DNA of 25,329 nucleotides from an uncultured Collinsella sp. (GCA_900550595.1 URTB01000002.1:1-25329); one strand, 5' to 3'. Shown: positions 1 through 9,148, numbered from the stretch's first letter. Notes: generated by a model not told the origin, from the sequence alone. Numbers and translations are program-made.

Positions 1-755
1 CCGCGCTCGTCCACGGCCAGGCAGCGGTCGGCATCGCCGTCGTAGGCAAAGCCCACGTCCAGGCCCTGCTCCACCACGTGGCGCTGCAGGCGCTCCATAT
101 GCGTGGAGCCGCAGTCGACGTTGATGTTAAAGCCATCGGGCGCGGCGTTAATCACGCGTACGTCGGCACCCAGCGCGTCGAACACCGGCTTGGCCACCGA
201 GGATGCCGAGCCGTTGGCACAGTCGAGACCGATCTTGACGCCCTGCAGCGAAAAGTTCGCGCTGGCGATGAGCGAGGCAATATAGCGGTTGCGACCCTGC
301 ATGTAGTCGACCGTGGCACCGATGTGGTTGCCCGTGGCCAGCGGCACTTCGCTCTTGCCATCGATGTAATCCTCGATGAGCTCCAGCACGTCCTCGTCCA
401 TCTTATAGCCGTCGCTGTTGACGAGCTTAATGCCGTTATCGCAAAACGGGTTGTGGCTCGCACTGATCATGATGCCGCAATCGAAGCAGCCCTCCACGGT
501 CTGATGCGCCACGCCCGGCGTCGGGATCACGTGCAGCATGTAGGCGTCCGCGCCGCTCGCGACCAAGCCGCTCACCAGCGCCGCCTCGAACATATAGCTC
601 GAGCGACGCGTGTCCTTGCCCACGATCACGCGCGCCTTGGTCCCGCGGTTGGCGCCGTAATACCAGCCCACAAAGCGGCCGATCTTATAAGCGTGCTCTA
701 CCGTCAGTCCAACGTTGGCCTCGCCGCGAAAGCCGTCGGTGCCAAAGTACTTCAT
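1..755 (-). CDS. glmM: Phosphoglucosamine mutase GlmM, 3' part missing (251 codons visible)
   Basis: Converts glucosamine-6-phosphate to glucosamine-1-phosphate, the cytosolic step towards UDP-GlcNAc for peptidoglycan. Reading the minus strand from the ATG at 755 gives a protein starting MKYFGTDGFRGEAN, the classic GlmM N-terminus. The active-site serine loop ISASHNP lies near residue 100 and the metal-binding loop DGDAD near residue 243. About 251 of the usual ~450 residues are present before the window edge, so the sugar-binding and C-terminal phosphate-binding domains are outside. The start lies 3 bases past the stop of the upstream DUF4012 gene, with AGGA inside that gene's tail as a ribosome site, so translation is probably coupled. 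A phosphomannomutase is the alternative, but the KYFGTDGFRG start favours GlmM. Confidence 0.92.
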   Translation of the reverse strand, partial: MKYFGTDGFRGEANVGLTVEHAYKIGRFVGWYYGANRGTKARVIVGKDTRRSSYMFEAALVSGLVASGADAYMLHVIPTPGVAHQTVEGCFDCGIMISASHNPFCDNGIKLVNSDGYKMDEDVLELIEDYIDGKSEVPLATGNHIGATVDYMQGRNRYIASLIASANFSLQGVKIGLDCANGSASSVAKPVFDALGADVRVINAAPDGFNINVDCGSTHMERLQRHVVEQGLDVGFAYDGDADRCLAVDER

Positions 756-758
756 ATC

Positions 759-3107
759 TTACTTATCCTGTTCAAACGTTTGAGCGGTTGGCGTGGTGCG
801 AACCTTAAGCGCTTTGTGCCCAGAGTCCTTCGAAGTCGTAACCGTGTACTCGACCTTTATGTCTTGTCCAAGAAGCATGTGGACGCCGCCCCATGCAACC
901 TTCAGGCCATCGTGCGTCGCTTCGTTCATCTCGATAGAACCGGAGCCCGAAGTCTTAATGTCCGAAATGCTGCCTCCCGCGGGAGCGTAGAGATAGAGCC
1001 TCAGCACCTCGTCATCAATATCCTGGCTAATGCCGTTATGGCCCTGGAAATAACCAGGCATCTCGGCCTTCTCCTGGGGGGTCATCGTGTTCTTGAGCGT
1101 AGTGGTTACTCGATACGTCGTCGAGCCATCGGCATTTTCAACCGAAGAATCGATGGTGACTCGCTTATCAAGGAACCAATCCATCTTTGAATAGCTGTAG
1201 TTATTCACATAGACGCCCAAAATCGGAGCCTCAGACGCATCATTTTGGAGAGCGCCGGAAATGCCAAGGGCCTTCGCGGCCTTTTCCTCGTCATCGTTTC
1301 TCGAATACATCAGGATGCGACCCTCGGAAGCACCCTTTTCGATGGCGGCGGCGATCTTAGTAATATCGCTGGAGCCCAGTTCATCCACGATCTTGTTAAA
1401 AGCCGATCCGGCAACCGCCGCAAAAATGGCGTCCTGTTCCTCTACCGGGTAATTCCAATAAATATCGTGCAGCAGCACCTTTGCAGCGTTGCTTCCGTCG
1501 ACGACGGTGCCGTCGGGAAGCTGCGTGCCACCTACAATGCCGAGCATATACTGCAAAAATACCGGATCGACTGCAAATACGCCGTCGATGTCATCTCCGA
1601 CAATGGCCTTCTGCATATCGCTGGCAAGCTGAGCCGCACGCGGATAATCGGGCGTCATCGTAACATCGCCCATCGTGTATCCGAGCGTGTTGAATCCGGT
1701 CAGGCCCCATCCGGTCGTGAACAAGTTTGCCTCTTCATCGGTGATGGGAAGCGGGCTCAAGGGCTCTTTCATCATGTCGACTTTGACAAAATCGCCCAGT
1801 TCGAGCTTACCGTCAGTCACTGACATCACGCCGCGAGAACCCGGGAAACCGCCGCAGGCGCGGATCTCGACATTGCTCATCGCGAGCACAAGATAATGGC
1901 GCGTCTGGCCGTTGGCGCCGAGCATCTGGGGCAGAACGGGGGCGATCTTCTCTGCCGCGTCGACTACACCGTTCAGGGTGGCAAAGCCGTCCTTTGCCTT
2001 ATCGACCAGATCGGTCACCTGGGCGATATGTGTATCGCCAATACCCTGCACCTTTTTGTTGGCGCTCTTGAACGCCTTCGAGCTATCGGAGAGCGAATCG
2101 GCGACCGCCTGCAGCGCGGACACGTTGATTGTCCCGTCCTGGAACAGCTTGCCGGGCGTTGCCTGAGTGAGATTATCGGCCATGGGGACCAGCGCGCCGC
2201 TCGAAACATCGGACAGAGCGTCGACCATGGTGCGGGCGGCGTTAATATCGCCGCCGTACACCGGAATGAACGAAGCCATCGTCCACACCGGACTCGAGGT
2301 CTCCTTCTTCATGCTGCTGCAGAGCTCGTCGATCTTTTTCGCATCATCGGGCAGGGTCGAAAAATCGCCCGACGTGACCTTGTCCTTAAGGCCGCCGACG
2401 ATCTCGACAGTTTCCTTTGCCTGGCTCTTCACGGTTTTTGCCGAGTTAAACAGCATGAAGCCACTCACGCCAAAAGCGACAAGAACCACCGCGACGATGG
2501 CAGCGACAACGGCTGCAACGCGACGCTTCTTGCGCTCGCCCTTGCGATGGCGATGGCGAACCAGGCCGTTCGAGGTCGGGCTCGTCGAGGAATCACCGCC
2601 GTAGTTCAAGCCAAAATCGTAATAATCTTCTTTAGAGCCCGAGCCCTTAAACTCGGCACCGTCGTCATCGAGACGGGCAAACGTGCCAGTTTCGGAAGCG
2701 CCCGTATAGATAGTGCCTAGGTTACCCGTAAGCCCTGCGTCTCCAGCAGAAGAAGCACTATTGGCGGGATTGGCAGAGTTGATGGAGCCAGCGTTGTGGG
2801 CGCGATGAGCGTTGTTAGCAGGGTCAGCGACATTTGCACCGCCCGTTGGCGCCGGACGGACCCCGGCCGACGAAGCCGCAGAGCCCGACCCGCCCGGAAA
2901 TGCCTGCCTGCCTACGCGACCAGCCTGTTTTGCCTTTTGAGACTGTTCGTACAGAGCGGCAAACATCGCCGTTTCGCCCGGAGACGTACGGTTGCCAGCA
3001 CCGTTTTGGCTGGATCCACTCGGTACGCCAGCGTTTCCAGTCCCATTTGAACGCGGCGGAACTGCAGAGCGCTCGCCGTCGCCGTTCTTAAAGTGGTTAC
3101 CAGCCAT
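759..3107 (-). CDS. DUF4012 domain membrane protein
   Basis: A 782-residue protein of unknown function. Residues 1-190 are a low-complexity, Asn/Ala/Ser/Gly-rich cytosolic region. A basic stretch (KGERKKRR) precedes one membrane segment at about 197-220. The remainder is extracellular and contains the DUF4012 region, with hallmark text around N-V-E-I-R-A-C-G-G-F-P-G-S-R-G near residue 410. DUF4012 proteins in Actinobacteria are often found near cell-envelope polysaccharide genes; a wall or exopolysaccharide role is inference. The ATG at 3107 follows a GCGAGGAC ribosome site. It runs directly into glmM (3-bp gap), which links it to wall-precursor supply. Confidence 0.85.
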   Translation of the reverse strand: MAGNHFKNGDGERSAVPPRSNGTGNAGVPSGSSQNGAGNRTSPGETAMFAALYEQSQKAKQAGRVGRQAFPGGSGSAASSAGVRPAPTGGANVADPANNAHRAHNAGSINSANPANSASSAGDAGLTGNLGTIYTGASETGTFARLDDDGAEFKGSGSKEDYYDFGLNYGGDSSTSPTSNGLVRHRHRKGERKKRRVAAVVAAIVAVVLVAFGVSGFMLFNSAKTVKSQAKETVEIVGGLKDKVTSGDFSTLPDDAKKIDELCSSMKKETSSPVWTMASFIPVYGGDINAARTMVDALSDVSSGALVPMADNLTQATPGKLFQDGTINVSALQAVADSLSDSSKAFKSANKKVQGIGDTHIAQVTDLVDKAKDGFATLNGVVDAAEKIAPVLPQMLGANGQTRHYLVLAMSNVEIRACGGFPGSRGVMSVTDGKLELGDFVKVDMMKEPLSPLPITDEEANLFTTGWGLTGFNTLGYTMGDVTMTPDYPRAAQLASDMQKAIVGDDIDGVFAVDPVFLQYMLGIVGGTQLPDGTVVDGSNAAKVLLHDIYWNYPVEEQDAIFAAVAGSAFNKIVDELGSSDITKIAAAIEKGASEGRILMYSRNDDEEKAAKALGISGALQNDASEAPILGVYVNNYSYSKMDWFLDKRVTIDSSVENADGSTTYRVTTTLKNTMTPQEKAEMPGYFQGHNGISQDIDDEVLRLYLYAPAGGSISDIKTSGSGSIEMNEATHDGLKVAWGGVHMLLGQDIKVEYTVTTSKDSGHKALKVRTTPTAQTFEQDK

Positions 3108-3246
3108 AGAGGAGTCCTCGCAATACTAAAAGTCAATAACGCTATTAGTTTATGACATATTTGGCATCGTCAGTTAAACTCCAGATGCAGGCACCAATTC
3201 GCGGAATTGTGGTGCAACACCGCGTCCGTCTAGACAGCGGCGTGAG

Positions 3247-4269
3247 CTATACCGTCAGGAACATCATCACGATGATCATGGCAAAACCGATAAGGTCGGT
3301 CGGCAAAAACACCGTGCCCAGCATAACAGCGCTGGTGATGGTCGCCGAAACCGGCTCCACAGTTCCGATGAGGCTCGCACGCACCGAGCCGATGTCCTTA
3401 ACGCCCTGCATATACAGCATGTAGGCAAAAAACGAGCCAATGACCACAAACACCGCGAGCGCCTCGACGCCGGCAGCATCGAGCGCCGGCATATGAGCCC
3501 ACGGCTGCACGAAGACGCACGAGACCACGCCCGCTGTGAGCATGGCAGAGCCTGTAACGATGGGGCTGCCGTATTTGGGCAGAATCTTGGCGGGAATCAC
3601 CGCCATGCAGGTGGCGCTAACCGCACACATAAGGCCCGCAACCAGGCCGAGCGGCGAGATGCTCAGGCTGGTGGGATCACCGCCGGTAGCGATTAAAAAG
3701 GTACCGCCGAGGGCCAGACCAATGCCGATCGTCTCGCGTGCGCGCGGCATGCGGCGATCGACCACGCAGGCGTAACCCATGATGATGACCAGCTGCAGGC
3801 ACTGGAGCACCGTCGCGGTTCCGGCATTGGTCAGACGCACGGCCGAAAGATAGCAGAACTGGTTGAACAGCAGGCCAAAAGCGGTAAAAAGCTGCAGTTG
3901 CCTACGGTCGGCGGGCGTGGTCCAGAGCCTAACCAGACGCTCGCGATCGCGCGTGACCACCACGGCCATAAAGAGCAGGCCGGCGAGAATCTGGCGCACA
4001 CTCATAAGCCACAGGGTATCAACGTGATAAGTATCGAACAGGAAGCTCGCGCTGGTGCCCGAAAAACCCCAAAACGAACCGCCCGCCAGCGTGGCCAGAA
4101 CGCCCGTAATCATCTTGCGCGACGACGCATCGTTGAGGCGGTCGCGCCATGCACGGCGGGTGCTGCGGCTGAGCTCGTCAGTTCCCTCAGGCACGACAAA
4201 ATCGGACGCCGCCGTCATCGGTACCGAAGCCTTTTTGCGTGGACGCTGCGCCGAGCGCTCCTGTTCCAT
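3247..4269 (-). CDS. EamA/DMT-family transporter
   Basis: A 340-residue polytopic inner-membrane protein with about ten hydrophobic segments in two EamA repeats. The first begins near residue 55 (TLAGGSFWGFSGTSASFLF) and the second near residue 195. The repeat features are an early G-x-x-W/F-G and, late in each repeat, a run of the type L-T-x-A-x-T-A. Family members export metabolites or amino acids; the substrate cannot be read from sequence. A cytosolic, Arg/Lys-rich N-terminal tail of about 50 residues precedes the first segment. The ATG at 4269 follows a GGGGGAG ribosome site. A 125-bp gap to the upstream signal peptidase contains a TACAGT that could be a -10, so it may have its own promoter. 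Confidence 0.88.
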   Translation of the reverse strand: MEQERSAQRPRKKASVPMTAASDFVVPEGTDELSRSTRRAWRDRLNDASSRKMITGVLATLAGGSFWGFSGTSASFLFDTYHVDTLWLMSVRQILAGLLFMAVVVTRDRERLVRLWTTPADRRQLQLFTAFGLLFNQFCYLSAVRLTNAGTATVLQCLQLVIIMGYACVVDRRMPRARETIGIGLALGGTFLIATGGDPTSLSISPLGLVAGLMCAVSATCMAVIPAKILPKYGSPIVTGSAMLTAGVVSCVFVQPWAHMPALDAAGVEALAVFVVIGSFFAYMLYMQGVKDIGSVRASLIGTVEPVSATITSAVMLGTVFLPTDLIGFAMIIVMMFLTV

Positions 4270-4394
4270 TCCACTCCCCCGAAATCAATTGGCAACAAAG
4301 CGCTCAAACTGTAGCACGAATATTGGTATGAAAAAGCAGACGATTCGGAACATCTATGGGCGTCCAAATTGCAGGGACGAAAGGCACAGACACG

Positions 4395-5099
4395 CTATGC
4401 CGAGCGGTTGGAATCGTCTAGGGCGCCGGGATCGGCTTTCGCACTTTCATCGGTATGGTCGGCGTCGTTCTGGTCCTTGGCGTCGCCCTGCTCCTCCTGC
4501 TCGCGACGGCGCTTTTCACGAATCTCTTCCACGGCAGCACGCAGGGCGGCCTCGTCCTCGGCGCGTGCCACCTCTTGTGTGGTTTTGACCATATGGCGAA
4601 TCTCGAGCACCAGCAGCGCAATCAGCGGCACCACGATAAGCGGAAAGAACAGAAGCGGGTTGGTGAGCAACGAGACCACCACGCCCAGGCCTGCCGACAC
4701 AAAGACCACGCGGCCCACCACATCGGCGGCGGGTACGGGCGCGGCGTCTTCGACCGGATTGGCATCGCCCTTGGTGCGGTAGACCGGCGTGCCGTCGGCC
4801 GCATCCTCCACGGCAACGATGCGGTGCGTGTTGAGCGAACCCTCCAGCGCGTCATCGGACGAATGGAAGGTGATGATATCGCCCACCTGGTAGACCTGGC
4901 TGTTGTCGGTATCGACGACGATAAACGAATGCACGGGAATCGCCGGCTCCATCGAGCCGGTCAGTGTGCGCATAAAGCCGTAGCCCATGATGGTGGGAAT
5001 CTCGCCGGCGGGCGTGAACACCGTGCGCAGCAGCACCACAAAGGCGACCAGGATCACCACGGTCGCCAGCACGTTGATCACGCGGAGCACGTGCTTCAT
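4395..5099 (-). CDS. ER-type (SipW-like) signal peptidase I, last gene of the large operon
   Basis: A 234-residue membrane serine protease predicted to cleave signal peptides on the outer face. There is an N-terminal membrane segment at about 6-28 and a catalytic Ser49 in T-G-S-M-E-P. His92 in N-T-H-R-I takes the place of the bacterial lysine, which defines the archaeal/ER/SipW subtype. Asp112 lies in K-G-D-A-N. A second hydrophobic region spans about 128-167. The tail (about 172-234) is cytosolic, charged and Ala/Glu/Arg-rich, likely helical. I chose the ATG at 5099, which overlaps the previous stop as TGATG and has AAAGGA upstream; a GTG one codon earlier is possible. Clients are inferred to be the TasA-like proteins encoded upstream in the same run. 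Confidence 0.9.
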   Translation of the reverse strand: MKHVLRVINVLATVVILVAFVVLLRTVFTPAGEIPTIMGYGFMRTLTGSMEPAIPVHSFIVVDTDNSQVYQVGDIITFHSSDDALEGSLNTHRIVAVEDAADGTPVYRTKGDANPVEDAAPVPAADVVGRVVFVSAGLGVVVSLLTNPLLFFPLIVVPLIALLVLEIRHMVKTTQEVARAEDEAALRAAVEEIREKRRREQEEQGDAKDQNDADHTDESAKADPGALDDSNRSA

Positions 5100-7345
5100 C
5101 ACTTGTCGACGTCCTTTGCGGAAGTCTCGGGGTCGGCAGCGACCTCGGCCTCGGTGGCATCCGCCGCAGAAGCGCCATCCTCGTCAGGCGCGGCGGCCAC
5201 GCCCTCGCCAGCCTCGCCGCGGAGGCGGGCCAGCAGATAGCGCGACAGGCTGTTGCCCTCGGCACGGCGCTCGACACGCTCACGATTGCGCTCGGCCTGC
5301 TCCAGCTCTTGCGTCAACGAGTCCAAGCGCTGCTGCATCTCCGCGCGGACGGCCTCGAGCTCGTGCTCGTGCGTGGCCGTGGCGGCGGCGAGTTCCTGCT
5401 CAATGCGCTCCCCCGCCTCGAGCTCGGCCGCGGCGATACGCGCGTCGGCGTCGGCACGGGCCTCCTCGGCGGCACGCGTGGCGGCATCGCGCTCGGTAGC
5501 GGCTGCGGCGACCTTCTCGCTGGCGTCCACCGCAGCTTGCTCGACGGCAGAATCGGCGGCCGCACGGGCGGCATCAATTGCGGCATCGGCTGCCTGCTGA
5601 GCAGCGGAAACCTTCTCCTCGGCCGCGGCAACGGTGTCGGCAAGCTTCTGCTCCGCCTCGGCCACGGCGGCATCGGCCGCCTCAGCCGCGGCACGGGCAT
5701 CGCGCTCGGCCGCCAACTGCACTTCCTCGATCTGCAGCTGGGAGGCGTCCAGCTTGGCATGCAGCTCGGCCACCTCCTTGGCAGAGGCCTCACGCACACC
5801 GGCAAGCTCGGCCGCAGCAGCGTCCTTGGCGGCCTGCAGCTCGGCGGCATCGGCTTCCGTCTTGGCAGCCAGGGCCGCAGTAGCGTCGCTCTTGACCTGC
5901 GCAACCTGCTCGGCGGCCGTCTGCTCGGCAGCTGCGATCTTGGCATCGGCATCGGCGCGAGCGGCCGCGACCTCGGCATCGGCCTCGGCACGCATCTGCT
6001 CAAGCTGCGCCGCCGCGGTCGAGCGTGCCTCTGCCGCAGCATCCTCGGCAGCCTTCTTGCCCGCCTCGACATCCTCCAGCGAGCCACGCAGCTCCTCGGC
6101 ATCGGCCTCGGCCATCTGTGCGCGCTGCGTCAATGCCAGCTCACGCGTCTTGGCCTCGTCCAGCTCGTCGGCCAGGTCGTCGCGCTCGTCGGTCAGCGCG
6201 TGCGCCTGCACCTTCCAGGACTTGACCTGCCCCTGCAGCTCCTCAATCTGCTCGCGAGCCTCGGCCAGCGCCTGCTCGGCATCGAGCTGGGCCTGCGTGA
6301 CCTCCTCCACAAACACGCGACGAATCTCGACATCGGGCAGGTCGGGGCTATCGACCTGCACCTCCTTAATCTCCTTAATAAACTTGGGCGCCACCGGCTC
6401 GGGATGCACGCTCTCGAGCTCTTGCAGGTTGCGCTCGTCATCGGTCAGGCTCTTAAAGACGGTGTAGTTGTTAATGAGGTTGGTGTACATCTGCACCATG
6501 TACTCGTCATCGAACGCCAGCGCTTGCTGCTGCACGTCGATGTTGTAGCCCACCTTGTCGTAGCGCTCCATAAACTGCCACAGCTGGTAGCACTTGCGGT
6601 AGTTAGGGTCCTTCATGATGAGGTTGGTGCGCTGGATGGGGCTGCGGACCGCGCTGCAGCCGTTCATGATCTGGCAGAACGACGCGCCGCGCAGTGCCAT
6701 GACCAGGCGGCGCACGCGGTCGATGCGCATAAAGACGTCCATGTTGTCGGCGTCGTTCTCGGCAAAGCTCTGGCGATTCTTGACCGTCATCTCGACGTTG
6801 TACTCGATCTCCTCGTACGCGTCGTCGATCTTGCTGTGCATCTTAAATCGGTTGCGGATCTCGTTGCCCGTCGACCAAAAGATCACGTCGGTGCGCTTGT
6901 CCACAAACGTCAGCAGGCGCTGAATCAGGTGGTAGATAAAGCGGTTCTCGTACAGGTCGTACGTCTCGACGGTACTGACGTTGAGGATGCGCGTGGGGTG
7001 GACGCTACCATCGTCGCTCGGCGCCAAAAACTGCGTGTTCTGGCTCAGATGACGGACGCTGTCGGCGCTGATCTTTTTGGCGAGCGAGACCGGCACCACC
7101 TCTTCCTCGGTGGTGATGAAGCGGCGCGGATTTTCGATGATGGTGTTAATGGCGTCGAGCGAGTCCTCGATCATGCTGATCCACTCCTCGTCCACCACCT
7201 TGACGAGCTCCTCGCGCTGCTGTTCGATCGTAGTGCCCGAGGCCTGCGCCATCTCAAACAGATAGCGGAAGTAGCGGCTGTCCTCCTGGATGGGCTCCAT
7301 CTGCTCGGAGAAGCTGGTATAGAGGTCCTGAATGGTCTCGGACAT
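5099..7345 (-). CDS. DUF2357-like McrB partner fused to a long Ala-rich coiled coil, no nuclease domain seen
   Basis: A 748-residue protein, predicted cytosolic. Residues 1-340 look like the DUF2357 family that accompanies McrB-type ATPases. The signs are E-N-R-F-I-Y-H-L-I-Q-R-L-L at 133-145 and a later block, about 235-259, of the form S-P-I-Q-R-T... N-Y-R-K-C-Y-Q-L-W. In nuclease-bearing relatives a PD-(D/E)XK domain follows. Here I see no D...(D/E)xK pattern. Instead residues 345-705 are an almost uninterrupted Ala/Glu/Asp/Arg heptad-rich coil, followed by an acidic tail. It overlaps the downstream signal peptidase by one base and follows the ATPase gene by 99 bp, with GGAG before its ATG. 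The DUF2357 assignment rests on motif resemblance only. A structural or adaptor role is inference. Confidence 0.6.
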   Translation of the reverse strand: MSETIQDLYTSFSEQMEPIQEDSRYFRYLFEMAQASGTTIEQQREELVKVVDEEWISMIEDSLDAINTIIENPRRFITTEEEVVPVSLAKKISADSVRHLSQNTQFLAPSDDGSVHPTRILNVSTVETYDLYENRFIYHLIQRLLTFVDKRTDVIFWSTGNEIRNRFKMHSKIDDAYEEIEYNVEMTVKNRQSFAENDADNMDVFMRIDRVRRLVMALRGASFCQIMNGCSAVRSPIQRTNLIMKDPNYRKCYQLWQFMERYDKVGYNIDVQQQALAFDDEYMVQMYTNLINNYTVFKSLTDDERNLQELESVHPEPVAPKFIKEIKEVQVDSPDLPDVEIRRVFVEEVTQAQLDAEQALAEAREQIEELQGQVKSWKVQAHALTDERDDLADELDEAKTRELALTQRAQMAEADAEELRGSLEDVEAGKKAAEDAAAEARSTAAAQLEQMRAEADAEVAAARADADAKIAAAEQTAAEQVAQVKSDATAALAAKTEADAAELQAAKDAAAAELAGVREASAKEVAELHAKLDASQLQIEEVQLAAERDARAAAEAADAAVAEAEQKLADTVAAAEEKVSAAQQAADAAIDAARAAADSAVEQAAVDASEKVAAAATERDAATRAAEEARADADARIAAAELEAGERIEQELAAATATHEHELEAVRAEMQQRLDSLTQELEQAERNRERVERRAEGNSLSRYLLARLRGEAGEGVAAAPDEDGASAADATEAEVAADPETSAKDVDK

Positions 7346-7376
7346 GGGTTACTCCATAGGTTGGATCGATCGGTAA

Positions 7377-7432
7377 GGGGCGTGGCGACACCACACAGGG
7401 CAAACGCTACTGATTGTCTTGTCCCACGCCCC
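7377..7432 (-). other. Long-range 9-bp stem in the gap between the ATPase and DUF2357-like genes
   Basis: GGGGCGTGG at 7377-7385 is perfectly complementary to CCACGCCCC at 7424-7432, with a 38-base loop. It fills most of the only sizeable gap (99 bp) in the downstream half of the operon, just ahead of the ribosome site of the DUF2357-like gene. No T-run follows on the minus strand, so it is not a standard terminator. It could set mRNA stability or relative translation. Confidence 0.4.
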
Positions 7433-7444
7433 GCGCTTACGGCA

Positions 7445-9148
7445 TTAGTAGAAGTTCTGGATCCGCTGCAGATACATGACGGAATCGGGCAGGCCGCCCT
7501 CGCCAAAGGTCTTCTCGATGTACTCGATCAGGCCCTTCATCTCGTCGCGCACAAAGCTCACGTTCATGGACTCAAACTTCTTGAGCACCTTGCGGGCGAT
7601 GATGTAGTCCATGCCGCCCAACTCGGTGCCGCCGCACGCCACGTACACGGGGATAAAGTCGTACATCTGCTTGATGATACGGTTGCCAAAGGCCAGCTTA
7701 AAGCGGGTCTGCAGGTACTGGTCCAGCTTGTGCATCTTCTCGAGCAGATCGTCATCGATCACGTACTCGACCTTGGCCTTCTGGAACAGATACTGCAGAT
7801 GCTCGGCCGTCACGTGCACGCGCTCGTGCGGCTCGCACTCAAACGCGTCGGCGCGCTCGTTGAGCTCGATGGGAATCGCGCGGTCGTACACCTTGTCCGT
7901 GATGGTAAAGGTGGAGTCGTCGTTGTTGGCGGTACCGATAAACCACAGGCTGTCGGGAATGGTGAGCTTGCCGTCGTGCAGGCCCTTGGGGTCGGCCGCC
8001 CACTGGGTGGGGACCAGATCGAGCACCCATTCGTCGTGGCTGGGCATCTCGAGCACCGACAGGATCTCGGCAAAGTAGTACTCCACGCGGGCGAGGTTCA
8101 TCTCGTCGAGCACGATCATGGACGGGTCCTGGCGAAGGCCGGCCTCGTACACGGCACGGAGGAACTCGGTCTCGTTAAAGCGCTTGGAAAACTCGTTAAA
8201 GTAGCCCAGTACCTCGGTGCGATCGCGAAAACTCGGCTGCACTGACACGATGGTCGCGGGGTTGTCCAGGTAGCGGCTAAAGCTGTAGGGCAGCGACGTC
8301 TTACCGGTACCCGAGATGCCCTCCAGGATCAGCAGCTTGGAGGCGGCCATGCCGGCCACAAAGCGGCGGATGACCTCGGGCGTGTAGTAGAGCTTCATCT
8401 GGCTGCAGGCGAACGCGCGGAAGCTGTCGACAAAGTCCTCCAGCGAGATGGCATCGTCGTAGGCCGGCGATTCCCAGTCGCGGTACTTAAGGTCCACAAG
8501 GGACAGCTTGGGGAAGCGGTTGGCCTGGGCGATTTCTTTTTCCTCGGCAAGAGTCTTGGCCTCGACGGTGGCCTTGGCCATGGCGGCCGCGGCGTCCTTG
8601 ACGCCCTCGCCATCGAGCGCGAGCGACGCGTTGCCCGACACCACGGCAGCCGGGGCAATCTCGCCCGCAGGCGCGCCCGCGGCGGCGCCCACAGCGGCGC
8701 CCACCACGTTGCCCACCGTGGGCAGGTGATCGTCGGCCAGGGCAGAGGCGCCCACGTACGGAATCTGCTTGGTGCCGCCCATGGCATTGACCTTGAGCGC
8801 CAGCAGCTTGTTTTTCTCGTCCATAAGGTCGAGCACCTGCTTGTTCAGGCGGCCGATCTCGCGATAGAGTGCCTTGTTGGACGTGTCGTCGCGATGCAGG
8901 CGGCGGTTGATGCGGTAGCGGTGGACCAGAATGGCCACGATCAGCACGGGGACCGCGATGAGCATGGCAAACAGAATGACCGCGCCGATCTTGCCCACCA
9001 GGTCAAACGTGGTGAAGTAGGTCATAAAGATGCTGAAGTACTCAACCCAGCCAAATACCAGCAGGTCAAGGATGGAGCTCACGACGGCAACGACGTTGTA
9101 GACGACCTTTGCCAACAGCTCCCAGGCAAATCCCAGAAACTCACTCAC
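7445..9148 (-). CDS. Membrane-tethered McrB-like AAA+ ATPase
   Basis: A 567-residue protein. Residues 1-76 hold hydrophobic stretches at about 13-45, and a clear membrane segment at about 54-75 ends in a basic patch (HRYRINRRLHR). A short coil (about 88-118) and an Ala/Gly-rich linker (about 130-200) lead to an McrB/AAA_5-type ATPase. Its Walker A is G-I-S-G-T-G-K-T-S at 277-285 and Walker B is M-I-V-L-D-E-M-N at 344-351, followed by L-A-R-V-E. Sensor 1 is G-T-A-N-N at 405-409, and D-K-V-Y-D-R with a candidate arginine finger is at 418-423. All catalytic elements look intact. It starts at GTG 9148, overlapping the preceding signal peptidase by 8 bases with GGAGGG upstream. McrB proteins usually drive DNA restriction and are soluble; the membrane anchor is unusual. 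Whether ATP or GTP is used is unknown. Confidence 0.85.
   Translation of the reverse strand: MSEFLGFAWELLAKVVYNVVAVVSSILDLLVFGWVEYFSIFMTYFTTFDLVGKIGAVILFAMLIAVPVLIVAILVHRYRINRRLHRDDTSNKALYREIGRLNKQVLDLMDEKNKLLALKVNAMGGTKQIPYVGASALADDHLPTVGNVVGAAVGAAAGAPAGEIAPAAVVSGNASLALDGEGVKDAAAAMAKATVEAKTLAEEKEIAQANRFPKLSLVDLKYRDWESPAYDDAISLEDFVDSFRAFACSQMKLYYTPEVIRRFVAGMAASKLLILEGISGTGKTSLPYSFSRYLDNPATIVSVQPSFRDRTEVLGYFNEFSKRFNETEFLRAVYEAGLRQDPSMIVLDEMNLARVEYYFAEILSVLEMPSHDEWVLDLVPTQWAADPKGLHDGKLTIPDSLWFIGTANNDDSTFTITDKVYDRAIPIELNERADAFECEPHERVHVTAEHLQYLFQKAKVEYVIDDDLLEKMHKLDQYLQTRFKLAFGNRIIKQMYDFIPVYVACGGTELGGMDYIIARKVLKKFESMNVSFVRDEMKGLIEYIEKTFGEGGLPDSVMYLQRIQNFY

Noticed and set aside
78..1190. Plus-strand open frame over glmM and the DUF4012 tail
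   Set aside because: The minus strand carries the clear GlmM catalytic loops, and this frame is its shadow.
7381..7432. Plus-strand text ACACAGGGCAAACG resembling the c-di-GMP riboswitch (GEMM) core
   Set aside because: It is antisense to the operon, lacks the second conserved block, and no plus-strand gene follows.
5309..8245. A very long plus-strand open frame opposite the coil protein and the ATPase
   Set aside because: It is an antisense artefact of GC-rich, Ala-rich coding; it has low complexity, no domains, and lies opposite well-supported genes with ribosome sites and motifs.
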